A stretch of 12,645 bases of DNA from Candidatus Glassbacteria bacterium RIFCSPLOWO2_12_FULL_58_11 (GCA_001780825.1 MFIX01000038.1:1-12645), one strand, 5' to 3'; positions 6,686 through 12,645 are shown, counted from the first letter of the stretch. Numbers and translations are program-made. The notes: generated from the letters alone by a model not told the origin.

Positions 6686-7447
6686 TCAGCGGCTTAGCCA
6701 GCCGCCATCGACCACCAGCAGGTGCCCCTGGACATAACGGGAGGCCTCGGAGGCCAGAAAGATCACCGCCCCGACCATATCCTCAGGCTCGGCCCACCGG
6801 CCCTGGGGGATCCGCTCGAGAATCTGCCGGCTGCGCACAGGATCTTTCTGCAGGGGGGCGGTAACCTCGGTGCGCACATAGCCCGGCGCCAGAGCATTGA
6901 CCGTGATATTCCTGCCGGCCCACTCATTGGCCAGTGCCCGGGTCAATCCGGCCACTCCGGCCTTGCTCGCCGTGTACGCCGCAATGGTGATCCCGCCCTG
7001 GAAACTCATCAGCGAGGCCACGTTCACTATCTTGCCGTAACCCTGATCCAGCATCACGCGACCCGCGGCCCGGCAGAGCCTGAATACCGCGTTCAGGTTC
7101 AGCTCAAGCACCTCCGCCCAGTCTTCATTCGTAAAATTCTCGGCTGGGGATCTGCAGGTGGTGCCCGCATTGTTGACCAGGATATCCAGCCTGCCGAATT
7201 CCCGGACAGCGGCCTCGACAACTTTATCCGCGGTTTCCGGCCGCGTGAGGTCTTCCTGAAGAACCAGTGCCCTTCGGCCCAGCTTTTCGATTTCCCCGGC
7301 TGCGGCTTTCAGAGCGCCGCCGCGGCTCACCAGGGCCACATCCGCTCCGGCCCGGGCCAGACCCACGGCGCAGGCCCGGCCGATTCCCCGGCTGGCCCCG
7401 GTTACCAGCGCCTTGCGACCCTCGAGACTGAACTGCTCCAGCGACAT
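6686..7447 (-). CDS. Short-chain dehydrogenase/reductase, KduD-like
   Basis: A 253-residue classical SDR. It shows the Rossmann glycine motif TGASRGIG (residues 16-23), NNAG (92-95), a catalytic Ser in NVASLMS (about 145), and YTASK with Tyr158 and Lys162. The N-terminal FSLEGRKALVTGA and the C-terminal RIPQGRWAEPEDM...VVDGGWLSR closely resemble 2-deoxy-D-gluconate (2-keto-3-deoxygluconate) 3-dehydrogenase, and 253 residues is also the length of E. coli KduD as I recall it. The reaction would be NAD-dependent oxidation or reduction of a uronate- or gluconate-type sugar acid, but gluconate 5-dehydrogenases and 3-oxoacyl-ACP reductases look similar and the substrate is not proven. No KduI, KdgK or KdgA partner is in the window. 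The start chosen is ATG 7447, with GGAG five bases upstream; a longer frame from TTG 7483 lacks an SD and adds an uncharacteristic 12 residues. Confidence 0.88.
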   Translation of the reverse strand: MSLEQFSLEGRKALVTGASRGIGRACAVGLARAGADVALVSRGGALKAAAGEIEKLGRRALVLQEDLTRPETADKVVEAAVREFGRLDILVNNAGTTCRSPAENFTNEDWAEVLELNLNAVFRLCRAAGRVMLDQGYGKIVNVASLMSFQGGITIAAYTASKAGVAGLTRALANEWAGRNITVNALAPGYVRTEVTAPLQKDPVRSRQILERIPQGRWAEPEDMVGAVIFLASEASRYVQGHLLVVDGGWLSR

Positions 7448-7530
7448 GTTCTCTCCGGAAAATTCTGCCGGATTTGGCCGCAACGGTATGCCGGAATGCC
7501 GGACACCTGCGGCTGAATCTCATTTCTCCG

Positions 7531-7560
7531 AATATGATATCACGTCTCTCCACCTGTCAA
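7531..7560 (-). promoter_or_regulatory. Sigma70-like promoter of the SDR operon
   Basis: On the minus strand, a perfect -35 TTGACA (7555-7560) is followed after 18 bases by CATATT (7531-7536, 4 of 6). An overlapping TATCAT (7534-7539, 5 of 6) is 15 bases from the -35 box. Transcription would start near 7524, giving a leader of about 75 bases. The perfect -35 and the position make this a good candidate; the exact -10 is ambiguous. Confidence 0.5.
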
Positions 7561-7561
7561 T

Positions 7562-7588
7562 CTATCAACTCTTCACCAGGCTATCAAC
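7562..7588 (-). promoter_or_regulatory. Tandem direct repeat just upstream of the SDR promoter
   Basis: CTATCAAC occurs at 7562-7569 and 7581-7588, a 19-bp period (GTTGATAG on the minus strand). A similar inverted copy, CTTGATAG, lies at 7631-7638. The pair abuts the -35 box, where an activator would bind. The regulator is unknown. Confidence 0.3.
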
Positions 7589-7747
7589 AAAAGAATCATG
7601 GTCAAGGCCGCTTTACTATATCTTTTGGCGCTTGATAGTCAAAAATCTTCTGCGTCGATATCTTAACTCCGTCAAGATCAATTCGTTCTTAAATTTTCAT
7701 CCTTCAGGACGCAGGGAATTCCGGTCGCCCGCCCCGAGGGTGTGTCA

Positions 7748-7872
7748 GACGCTGAAAAAGCTTACGGGCCCCAGTGGCGGGCGGCGCCTGTGCAATTCTG
7801 CACAGGCCTGTCCGCCGGGATGGACCCGGCGGACAGGCGCGCATATTTCATGCGCGCGCCGCCCAGTGCGTC
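7748..7872. repeat. Compact cloverleaf of four abutting perfect helices
   Basis: The closing stem is GGGCGGCG (7779-7786) with CGCCGCCC (7857-7864). Inside it sit three hairpins with no unpaired base between them: CCTGTGCA/TGCACAGG (7787-7794/7799-7806, loop ATTC), CCTGTCCGCCGGG/CCCGGCGGACAGG (7807-7819/7825-7837, loop ATGGA), and CGCGCAT/ATGCGCG (7838-7844/7850-7856, loop ATTTC). An outer GACGC/GCGTC pair (7748-7752/7868-7872) may extend it. CCCAGTG occurs at both 7770-7776 and 7862-7868. It may be a structured RNA, a compound REP-type element, a transposon-derived non-autonomous repeat, or a recombination site. I do not recognise it as any known RNA family. Confidence 0.6.
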
Positions 7873-7909
7873 GGGACAAGTAAAACGGTGCGGATTTTGC
7901 CGAAAGAAA

Positions 7910-7938
7910 TTGAGTTGCGACCGGAGTTTATGTAATAT
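7910..7938 (+). promoter_or_regulatory. Candidate promoter for the FemAB-like gene and cluster
   Basis: TTGAGT (7910-7915) and TAATAT (7933-7938) are separated by 17 bases, with 4 of 6 matches at each box. Transcription would start near 7945 and leave a leader of about 110 bases. The spacing is ideal but the boxes are mediocre. The cloverleaf would lie upstream of this start. Confidence 0.35.
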
Positions 7939-8056
7939 TGAGGGGAAAAACAGCCGCGGTTTATTCCCGGCTCACGGAATTTCCGGTGATAAGCTGCCCA
8001 GCACCGGAGTTCCCAAGAATTCCGGACCCGCTAAATTCAGGGAGCGCGAGAGGAGA

Positions 8057-9055
8057 ATGGACCGGTACCGGACTCGCATAGCTGACACACCCGGTCCAGG
8101 CTGGGATGAATCGCTCCTGCTCGGCAGTACCGGATCACTGGCTCTTTATCAGACATCCCACTGGGCGGCGCGCCAGGAGGAGCTGCAGAGTTTCAAGCCG
8201 GCCTATATTACGGTAGAGGATCAGGATCAGGCAGTCCTCCGGCTGACCGTGTTTGCCTCGAACCCTTTCAAATTGAGAGGCGCCCGCAATATCGCCCATG
8301 GCCTTTACCATGCGCTGCGCTCGGGCAAGCGTGGCTCCCTGCTCTGGCACGGGCAACCAGTCGCTTTTACGGGAGCCGAGGAAAGCGCTTACCGCGCCCT
8401 GGCGCAGGCGGTCGATGGCTTCGCCGCGGAGCGCAGCCTCAGGGTCTCCGCGGGCGAGTGGCCGCTGGACATGGCCGCTGCGCTGCCGGAACGCTGGAAG
8501 CGAAAAAAATGGGCCACCCTGAAAGTCGAGCTGACTCCTGAGCCGGAGGAGATTTTCGCCGGGTTCAAGTCCTCGGCCCGCAAGGCCATCAAAAAAGCTC
8601 AGCAGGATGGAATAACGGTACGGAGAGTCGCCGATCTGGTCGAGCTCGAGCAGTACTATCACTTTGCGGCTGAATGCGCCAGGCGGTACCATAAATCATT
8701 GATCGGATTCAGGGATTTCAGCTCCATGTGGCAGTATTTGCGGCCGAATGGTATTTATGAGACCTTTATTGCCGAACATGATGGAGAAATGATCGCCGGG
8801 CTTTCGGTCTGGGGGTACGGAGATTGCATCGGGGAGGTGGGTTCTTTCCAGTCCGGGCGCTCGTTCCGGGAAAAGCTCTATGGCCCCGACCTGATCAAAT
8901 GGGAAATGCTCCGCTGGGCCTGCGGGCGGAACTTGAAGATTTTTGACCTGGCTGGAATAAATCCGGAACCGCGAGATGAAAAGGAAAAGAATATCCGGCG
9001 CTTCAAGGAAAAATGGGGCGGCGGGATTTTCTATTATTTAATGATAACAGTTTGA
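8057..9055 (+). CDS. FemAB-like GNAT-fold transferase
   Basis: A 332-residue protein of the FemAB/peptidoglycan-bridge type of the GNAT superfamily; members transfer an aminoacyl or acyl group to a cell-wall or glycan acceptor. Typical signs are a duplicated GNAT layout, the basic helix FKSSARKAIKKAQQDGITVRR (about residues 170-190), the region YGPDLIKWEMLRWACGRNLKIFDLAG (275-300), and the closing RRFKEKWGGG (314-323). FemAB-like proteins are frequent in exopolysaccharide and exosortase-linked loci, where the donor is often unknown. I chose ATG 8057: upstream codons in the same frame lie in structured non-coding DNA, and the protein-like sequence starts here. AGGAG lies only one base from this ATG, too close to be ideal, with a second purine run (GGGAG) 12 bases away, so the start carries some doubt. 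It is followed 24 bases later by the methyltransferase. Confidence 0.82.
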   Translation: MDRYRTRIADTPGPGWDESLLLGSTGSLALYQTSHWAARQEELQSFKPAYITVEDQDQAVLRLTVFASNPFKLRGARNIAHGLYHALRSGKRGSLLWHGQPVAFTGAEESAYRALAQAVDGFAAERSLRVSAGEWPLDMAAALPERWKRKKWATLKVELTPEPEEIFAGFKSSARKAIKKAQQDGITVRRVADLVELEQYYHFAAECARRYHKSLIGFRDFSSMWQYLRPNGIYETFIAEHDGEMIAGLSVWGYGDCIGEVGSFQSGRSFREKLYGPDLIKWEMLRWACGRNLKIFDLAGINPEPRDEKEKNIRRFKEKWGGGIFYYLMITV

Positions 9056-9079
9056 TTGAAATAACTTGGAAGCACTGAC

Positions 9080-9838
9080 ATGGATACCATAAAAAAAACT
9101 CATCGGGATTACCAGGCGATTATCGGCGGGACTGCGGCCAGTTCGCGCAATTACCTGGAAAAGCGCTGGAATCAATATTATTTCAAGACTTACAAGCACG
9201 TGGTAAGCCGGATGATCGGCGGACTGGAGAGTTGTGCCGGGAAAACCGTCCTGGATGTTGGGACCTCGCACGGCAACTGGTATTCCTTCCTGAAAGGACA
9301 GGGTTTCGCGAACTTGTTGGGAGTGGAGCTGGATCCCGGGCGGGCCGAGCTGGCAAAAAAAAGCGGTTATACGGAGGTTTATAACTGCGATGCCGCCAAT
9401 ATTCCGTTGCCGGACAAAAGCGTCGATCTAGCGGTTTCCAATGATGTTTTCGTTCATATCCTCCAACTTGAAGATAAGGCGGCCGTGCTGAAAGAAATTC
9501 AAAGAGTGTTGAAACCGGGGGGTGTTTTCATTTTCAATCAGACCATGTCCCCCGCCCATGGAGTTCGAAACTTCACTATCGATAAGCACTGTTCCTATCT
9601 TAATCTGGATGAGCTGATCCGCCTGGTCACCGAAAATACCGGTTTCAGTATTGAGGATATCAAACCGACCTATTTTTCTTTTGGAAATAAACATTTCAGT
9701 CTGATCGCAAATATCCTGCGCCATTCATTCATTCTGATTCCAGGCGGGGTTTCCCTGCGCTTCAGGCGCGATCTTCTTTTATCTGGCATATTATCTCTCG
9801 AACAGTCCGACTCCGTTTACCTTAAACTCAGGAAATGA
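9080..9838 (+). CDS. Class I SAM-dependent methyltransferase
   Basis: A 252-residue Rossmann-fold methyltransferase. Motif I is VLDVGTSHGNWYSFL (57-71). The acidic end of beta 2 is Glu83 in GVELDPGR, motif III includes Asp104 in NCDAANIPLP, motif IV is DLAVSNDVFVHI (116-127), and the post-motif VLKPGGVFIFNQ (143-154) is typical of the Methyltransf_11 group. About 55 residues precede motif I, and the C-terminus has a hydrophobic stretch around SLIANILRHSFILIPGGVSL that may contact a membrane or a lipid-linked substrate. The start has GGAAG seven bases upstream. By position between a FemAB-like transferase and nucleotide-sugar genes, it probably methylates a sugar, glycan or glycolipid; the acceptor is inferred from context only. 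Confidence 0.88.
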   Translation: MDTIKKTHRDYQAIIGGTAASSRNYLEKRWNQYYFKTYKHVVSRMIGGLESCAGKTVLDVGTSHGNWYSFLKGQGFANLLGVELDPGRAELAKKSGYTEVYNCDAANIPLPDKSVDLAVSNDVFVHILQLEDKAAVLKEIQRVLKPGGVFIFNQTMSPAHGVRNFTIDKHCSYLNLDELIRLVTENTGFSIEDIKPTYFSFGNKHFSLIANILRHSFILIPGGVSLRFRRDLLLSGILSLEQSDSVYLKLRK

Positions 9839-10064
9839 TCGACTATTCATTAGACCTTGAGCACCGGAGACACCGGGCTAATCGGCAGCCGCGGCCAAAA
9901 CGGAATCCGCTCCGTCGTGAAAGGCGCTTACCAGACTGATCCGGTACAGAGACAACGCGGCCTAGCTTGATCCAATACTTGTGGAATTGGATATTGTTTA
10001 TGTTATCCTGAAAATTGCCATGATTGAATCTATTGTTTTTGTCCGCACCTCGAGGGAGCCTAAA
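9839..10064. other. Gap between the methyltransferase and WxcM-like genes, nothing firm recognised
   Basis: These 226 bases hold no convincing gene. A 38-codon open stretch (about 9855-9968, ending in TGA) reads as TLSTGDTGLIGSRGQNG and onward without recognisable homology. A small hairpin, ACGGA-ATCCGC-TCCGT, lies near 9900. The AT-rich part at 9970-10040 could carry a promoter, but no good -35/-10 pair was found. Confidence 0.4.
10054..10058 (+). promoter_or_regulatory. Shine-Dalgarno deciding the WxcM-like start
   Basis: GGGAG lies six bases before ATG at 10065. It favours the start that gives the usual N-terminal sequence of the acyltransferase domain over the upstream ATG at 9981. Confidence 0.65.
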
Positions 10065-11006
10065 ATGCCAGTTTCAATCCATCCAAAAGCCATTGTGGAA
10101 ACGAAGTCTGTCGGCAAAAACACCCGGGTCTGGGCATTTGCACATATACTTCCTCAGGCGGTGATCGGGGAAAACTGTAATATCTGCGACCATGTGTTTA
10201 TTGAAAATGATGTCCGCGTCGGCGACAATGTCACGATCAAATGCGGTGTCCAATTATGGGATGGGATCGAAATCGAGGACAATGTTTTTATCGGGCCCAA
10301 CGTGACTTTTACCAATGATCCTTTGCCCCGAAGTAAAAAAAAGCCGCCCCGGTTTTCAAGGACCTTGGTAAAAAAAGGCGCTTCAATTGGCGCCAATGCG
10401 ACTATCCTGCCTGGAATAACTATCGGCCAGAACGCAATGGTCGGCGCGGGAAGCGTAGTTACCATAGATGTTCCGGCGAATGCGGTCGTCAAGGGGAACC
10501 CGGCCCAGATCGATGGTTATATTTCTTTCAAAACCCGTGGGAAACCGGTCAAAATCACCGAGACGGCTGGAATCGATTCTCTTGAGAAAGTCAAGCTGAA
10601 CGTAGATGGCGTAAAGCTCCTGAAAATACCGGTCTTCCATGACCTCCGCGGAGCCTTGACCTATGGCCAGTATCCGGAGAATCTCCCCTTTATGCCGCGC
10701 CGGTTTTTCATCGTTTATGATGTCCCCAGCTCCAAAGTCCACGGCCAGCACGCCCACCGAACGCTCGAGCAGTTGTTGATCTGCCTGCGGGGCAGCATAC
10801 ATATTAACGTTGACAATGGCAAAGATTCCGATGCGATTGTTCTGAACAACTCGGGCTACGGGCTCTACATCTCCCCCTTGATCTGGGCCAGTCAGTACAA
10901 ATACACCGCAGATGGTATGCTTTTGGTGCTGGCCTCGGATGTGTATGATGAGAAAGAATATATTCGCGACTACGATGAATATCTTTCAATACTTAAGGGG
11001 CATTGA
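10065..11006 (+). CDS. Bifunctional WxcM-like protein: sugar N-acyltransferase plus dTDP-4-keto-6-deoxyglucose 3,4-ketoisomerase
   Basis: A 313-residue fusion. Residues 1-152 form a left-handed beta-helix acyltransferase, with hexapeptide repeats such as AVIGENCNICDHVFIENDV, a loop around NDPLPRSKKKPPRF (85-97), and the end VVKGNPAQIDGY typical of nucleotide-sugar N-acyltransferases. Residues about 180-313 form a cupin of the FdtA/QdtA type: DLRGALTY (193-200), FFIVYDVPSSKVHGQHAHR (214-232), QLLICLRGSIHI, and the end DVYDEKEYIRDYDEYL. This order matches Xanthomonas WxcM. The cupin would convert dTDP-4-keto-6-deoxyglucose to the 3-keto isomer. After transamination by the neighbouring DegT enzyme, the N-terminal half would acylate the 3-amino group. 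The start is ATG 10065, with GGGAG six bases upstream; a longer frame from 9981 adds 28 residues without an SD. In the family motif usually read as R-G-x-H-A-H, His226 replaces the Arg. Confidence 0.88.
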   Translation: MPVSIHPKAIVETKSVGKNTRVWAFAHILPQAVIGENCNICDHVFIENDVRVGDNVTIKCGVQLWDGIEIEDNVFIGPNVTFTNDPLPRSKKKPPRFSRTLVKKGASIGANATILPGITIGQNAMVGAGSVVTIDVPANAVVKGNPAQIDGYISFKTRGKPVKITETAGIDSLEKVKLNVDGVKLLKIPVFHDLRGALTYGQYPENLPFMPRRFFIVYDVPSSKVHGQHAHRTLEQLLICLRGSIHINVDNGKDSDAIVLNNSGYGLYISPLIWASQYKYTADGMLLVLASDVYDEKEYIRDYDEYLSILKGH

Positions 11007-11029
11007 AAGACTCCTTTTACGATACCGGC

Positions 11030-11142
11030 CAAATGATTCAGCGCATGAGGGCTGTGGAGGGTAGGCAAACAGGAACGAACCGGAGCCTCGGGCTTAGCCC
11101 GGTAAAAGGCTTCCGGCCGACTGGTGAGAGCCGGATTTATGA
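11030..11142 (+). ncRNA. Highly structured non-coding segment, possible group II intron relic
   Basis: A nested structure is visible: CCGGAGCCT (11080-11088) pairs with AGGCTTCCGG (11107-11116) with one bulged T, enclosing CGGGC-TTA-GCCCG (11089-11101). A further CCGGC...GCCGG pair lies at 11113-11133. The text, including GGAACGAACC, GGTAAAAGGCTTCCGG and ACTGGTGAGAGCCGGAT, resembles, from memory, the conserved stretch just upstream of intron-encoded reverse transcriptases in some bacterial group II introns. No reverse transcriptase frame follows and no 5' or 3' intron end is seen, so it would be a remnant. An unrelated structured leader is also possible. Its structure is well supported; its identity is a guess. 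Confidence 0.3.
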
Positions 11143-11145
11143 TAA

Positions 11146-11174
11146 TTGACATTTCCTTAGCCTGCTTCTAAAAC
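11146..11174 (+). promoter_or_regulatory. Sigma70-like promoter before the aminotransferase gene
   Basis: A perfect -35 TTGACA (11146-11151), a 17-base spacer and a -10 TAAAAC (11169-11174, 4 of 6) lie just upstream of the aminotransferase. The predicted start near 11181 gives a leader of about 36 bases. This suggests that the right-hand half of the cluster can be transcribed separately. Confidence 0.5.
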
Positions 11175-11216
11175 ACGCCGAACTTTCTTTTTGCAAATAG
11201 AAAAAGTAAATTTTCT

Positions 11217-12332
11217 ATGCCGATGATACCCATAAACGATCTGAAGCGCGGTAGCCGGGCGCTACGGGAAGAGCTTGAAAAAGCTATCGGAAGGGTGCTG
11301 GACAGCGGCTGGTATTGTCTGGGTCCAGAGGTGGAAGCTTTCGAGCAAGAGTTCGCAGAATACTGCGGCGCCCGCGGCTGCGTGACAGTCAACAGCGGGA
11401 CGGATGCACTTGAGCTGGCTCTTCGCGCCCTGGATGTCGGCCGCGATGACCCGGTATTGACTGCGGCCAATGCCGGCGGGTATGCGACCGCGGCAATCCT
11501 GGCCCTTGGAGCGAAGCCGGTATTTGCGGATGTTGACAGCCGGAGCTTGACCTTGGATCCCGCGGCCCTGTCCGATAATCTGAAACCGGGGATCAGGGCG
11601 ATCATAGTGACCCACTTATACGGCCGGCTTGCCGCGGTTGAGGAGCTGGCCGATATCGCCAGGCAGCGGAGCGTTCCGCTGATCGAGGACTGCGCTCAAG
11701 CCCATGGGGCCAGAAGGCATGGAAAGCATTGCGGCTGTTTTGGAGATATCGGCTGTTTCAGCTTTTACCCGACAAAAAACCTAGGCGCTCTCGGCGACAG
11801 CGGCGCCTTGGTAGTCAACGATCCGGCGCTTAAACGGAAGTTGATCCAGCTCCGCCAGTATGGCTGGTCCTCCAAATATGTTTCCGACAGTATCGGGGGG
11901 CGCAACAGCCGGATGGATGAAATCCAGGCCGCGGTGCTCAGGACTAAGCTTCCTTACCTGGAGAGGCAGAACGCACGGCGCACAGCGATTGCCCAAAAAT
12001 ACTGTGCCGCCTTCTCTTCATATAACAATCTCGAAATCCCCCTTGCTACCGGCCAGGATAATGTCTTTCATCTGTTCGTTCTGCGCCATGGGCATCGGGA
12101 CCTGCTGCGTGTTGAACTGGGCCAAAAAGGGATTGGTACAGATATTCACTACCCTGTCCCGGACTATAATCAATTGAATTTTACCGACAGATATTCCGGG
12201 AAATATTCTCTTCCGATCACCGAAATGGCGTGCCGGCAAGTATTCAGCATACCGTGCTTTCCCGAAATGGACGATTGCGAAGTGGACCGGGTTATCGAGG
12301 CGATTTCTCAAGTTGCCGAATTAACATATTGA
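11217..12332 (+). CDS. PLP-dependent DegT/DnrJ/EryC1 sugar aminotransferase (FdtB/QdtB-like)
   Basis: A 371-residue sugar aminotransferase of the DegT family. The PLP lysine is Lys187 in SFYPTKNLGALGDSGALV; Asp158 in IEDCAQAHGA binds the pyridine nitrogen; NSGTDALELALRAL (59-72) is the phosphate-loop and helix signature; GGRNSRMDEIQAAVLRTKL (227-245) and KGIGTDIHYPVP (304-315) complete the family pattern. It would transfer an amino group, usually from glutamate, to C3 of a dTDP-3-keto-6-deoxyhexose. The adjacent gene carries the 3,4-ketoisomerase and acyltransferase, so FdtB/QdtB function is the best inference; the DegT sequence alone does not separate C3 from C4 amination. ATG 11217 lacks a clear SD (only an A-rich stretch), and a second ATG lies two codons downstream. 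Twelve bases separate its stop from the next gene. Confidence 0.93.
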   Translation: MPMIPINDLKRGSRALREELEKAIGRVLDSGWYCLGPEVEAFEQEFAEYCGARGCVTVNSGTDALELALRALDVGRDDPVLTAANAGGYATAAILALGAKPVFADVDSRSLTLDPAALSDNLKPGIRAIIVTHLYGRLAAVEELADIARQRSVPLIEDCAQAHGARRHGKHCGCFGDIGCFSFYPTKNLGALGDSGALVVNDPALKRKLIQLRQYGWSSKYVSDSIGGRNSRMDEIQAAVLRTKLPYLERQNARRTAIAQKYCAAFSSYNNLEIPLATGQDNVFHLFVLRHGHRDLLRVELGQKGIGTDIHYPVPDYNQLNFTDRYSGKYSLPITEMACRQVFSIPCFPEMDDCEVDRVIEAISQVAELTY

Positions 12333-12343
12333 GATGTATAAAT

Positions 12344-12645
12344 ATGAAGCTGGCCTGGCTTGGAAATCTGGGAAATGTCGGTTTTAATTATGTAAGGCTT
12401 TTAAATACAGGTGGTATCGAGGCCAGACTGTATCTCCCGCAAGTCAGATTAAAGGCGCTCTCCTCGAGCAATCCAGAAAATGAATACCAAGGCGCTTCCA
12501 GGGAATCTTTTATCCATCCCTTTTCACGAAATTACCTGGACTATTTTCTCAACCGACTGGGAATTCTGGGGCCTTTAAGCGGTTACGAAAACCTTATCGG
12601 AAATGGCAGCGGCATTGTCCAAGCCCAAACCTGTTACGAAATCGC
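12344..12645 (+). CDS. Probable glycosyltransferase, N-terminal 100 residues only (truncated by window edge)
   Basis: An open frame begins at ATG 12344 and runs off the right edge. It reads MKLAWLGNLGNVGFNYVRLL, a compact first beta strand and helix, then IEARLYLP (25-32). This resembles the N-terminal Rossmann half of GT4-type glycosyltransferases, where a hydrophobic strand ends in a G-N or G-N-x-G loop followed by a helix ending near a second strand such as ARLYLP. No catalytic motif is visible because the C-terminal half is missing, so the call rests on the N-terminal pattern and the surface-glycan context. It lies 11 bases after the aminotransferase stop with no strong SD, so translation may be coupled. 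An overlapping ATG at 12334 leads to a stop after 17 codons. Confidence 0.55.
   Translation, partial: MKLAWLGNLGNVGFNYVRLLNTGGIEARLYLPQVRLKALSSSNPENEYQGASRESFIHPFSRNYLDYFLNRLGILGPLSGYENLIGNGSGIVQAQTCYEI

Larger units (their letters stand above)
7448..8056. other. Divergent intergenic region, 609 bases
   Basis: This region separates the leftward SDR operon from the rightward surface-glycan genes. The part at 7500-7700 is AT-rich and holds the SDR promoter and direct repeats. The part at 7710-7880 is GC-rich and highly structured. The part at 7880-8056 holds a candidate promoter for the rightward genes. An open frame in phase with the FemAB-like gene begins at 7742, but it runs through the cloverleaf and its translation is low in protein-like character, so I treat it as non-coding. 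Confidence 0.6.

Noticed and set aside
7448..7483. Twelve-codon N-terminal extension of the SDR from TTG 7483
   Set aside because: ATG 7447 has GGAG at good spacing and gives the usual family length and N-terminus.
6722..7516. Plus-strand open frame (264 codons) opposite the SDR
   Set aside because: It is a shadow of a clearly conserved SDR with the TGxxxGIG, NNAG and YxxxK motifs.
7742..8056. N-terminal extension of the FemAB-like gene by 105 codons
   Set aside because: The extension runs through the cloverleaf and other non-coding DNA, its composition is unlike a protein, and family-like sequence begins only after ATG 8057.
9855..9968. Short open stretch between the methyltransferase and WxcM-like genes
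   Set aside because: There are only 38 codons with no ATG start at its head and no SD, so coding cannot be supported.
9981..10064. Twenty-eight-codon extension of the WxcM-like gene
   Set aside because: There is no SD before ATG 9981, while ATG 10065 has GGGAG six bases upstream and begins the acyltransferase domain directly.
1..12645. CRISPR array, defence system, prophage or insertion sequence
   Set aside because: No regularly spaced repeats, no nuclease or transposase frame and no tRNA attachment site were seen on either strand.

Overview
The window looks like a chromosomal segment from a GC-rich Gram-negative bacterium, probably an environmental or uncultured lineage. The evidence is a Do/HtrA-type periplasmic protease with a lipoprotein signal, a Tat-signal aldo/keto reductase, purine-rich Shine-Dalgarno (SD) sites before most genes, and a nucleotide-sugar (surface polysaccharide) cluster. 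I cannot name the phylum from sequence alone. No rRNA, tRNA, CRISPR array, transposase or phage gene is visible.

Layout. (1) 1-2317, minus strand: a Tat-exported aldo/keto reductase, a second cytoplasmic aldo/keto reductase with a TTG start, and the first 60 codons of an unrecognised protein, all reading leftward as a likely operon. (2) 2318-2792: an AT-rich gene-free region with two operator-like inverted repeats. (3) 2793-4286, plus strand: a DegP/HtrA (Do) serine protease with two PDZ domains. (4) 4287-4412: a convergent intergenic region with a 12-bp-stem hairpin and a perfect 28-bp palindrome. (5) 4413-7447, minus strand: a three-gene operon read leftward, with a KduD-like short-chain dehydrogenase, a DinB-fold protein and a secreted transglutaminase-like protein. 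It has a good sigma70-like promoter at 7531-7560. (6) 7448-8056: a divergent intergenic region carrying a compact cloverleaf of four abutting perfect helices, the most unusual non-coding structure in the window. (7) 8057-12645, plus strand: the start of a surface-glycan cluster, with a FemAB-like GNAT transferase, a SAM methyltransferase, a WxcM-like fusion of acyltransferase and 3,4-ketoisomerase, a DegT-family aminotransferase, and the start of a possible glycosyltransferase cut by the window end.

How the genes work together. The WxcM-like fusion and the DegT aminotransferase supply the three steps that turn dTDP-4-keto-6-deoxyglucose into a dTDP-3-acylamino-3,6-dideoxyhexose (Fuc3NAc or Qui3NAc type): ketoisomerisation, transamination and N-acylation. 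The flanking methyltransferase, FemAB-like transferase and possible glycosyltransferase would modify, attach or polymerise such sugars. The SDR-DinB-transglutaminase operon has no obvious shared pathway. The intergenic segments on either side of the WxcM gene (about 9839-10064 and 11007-11216) are longer than usual for this cluster; the second is highly structured and may be a relic of a mobile intron.
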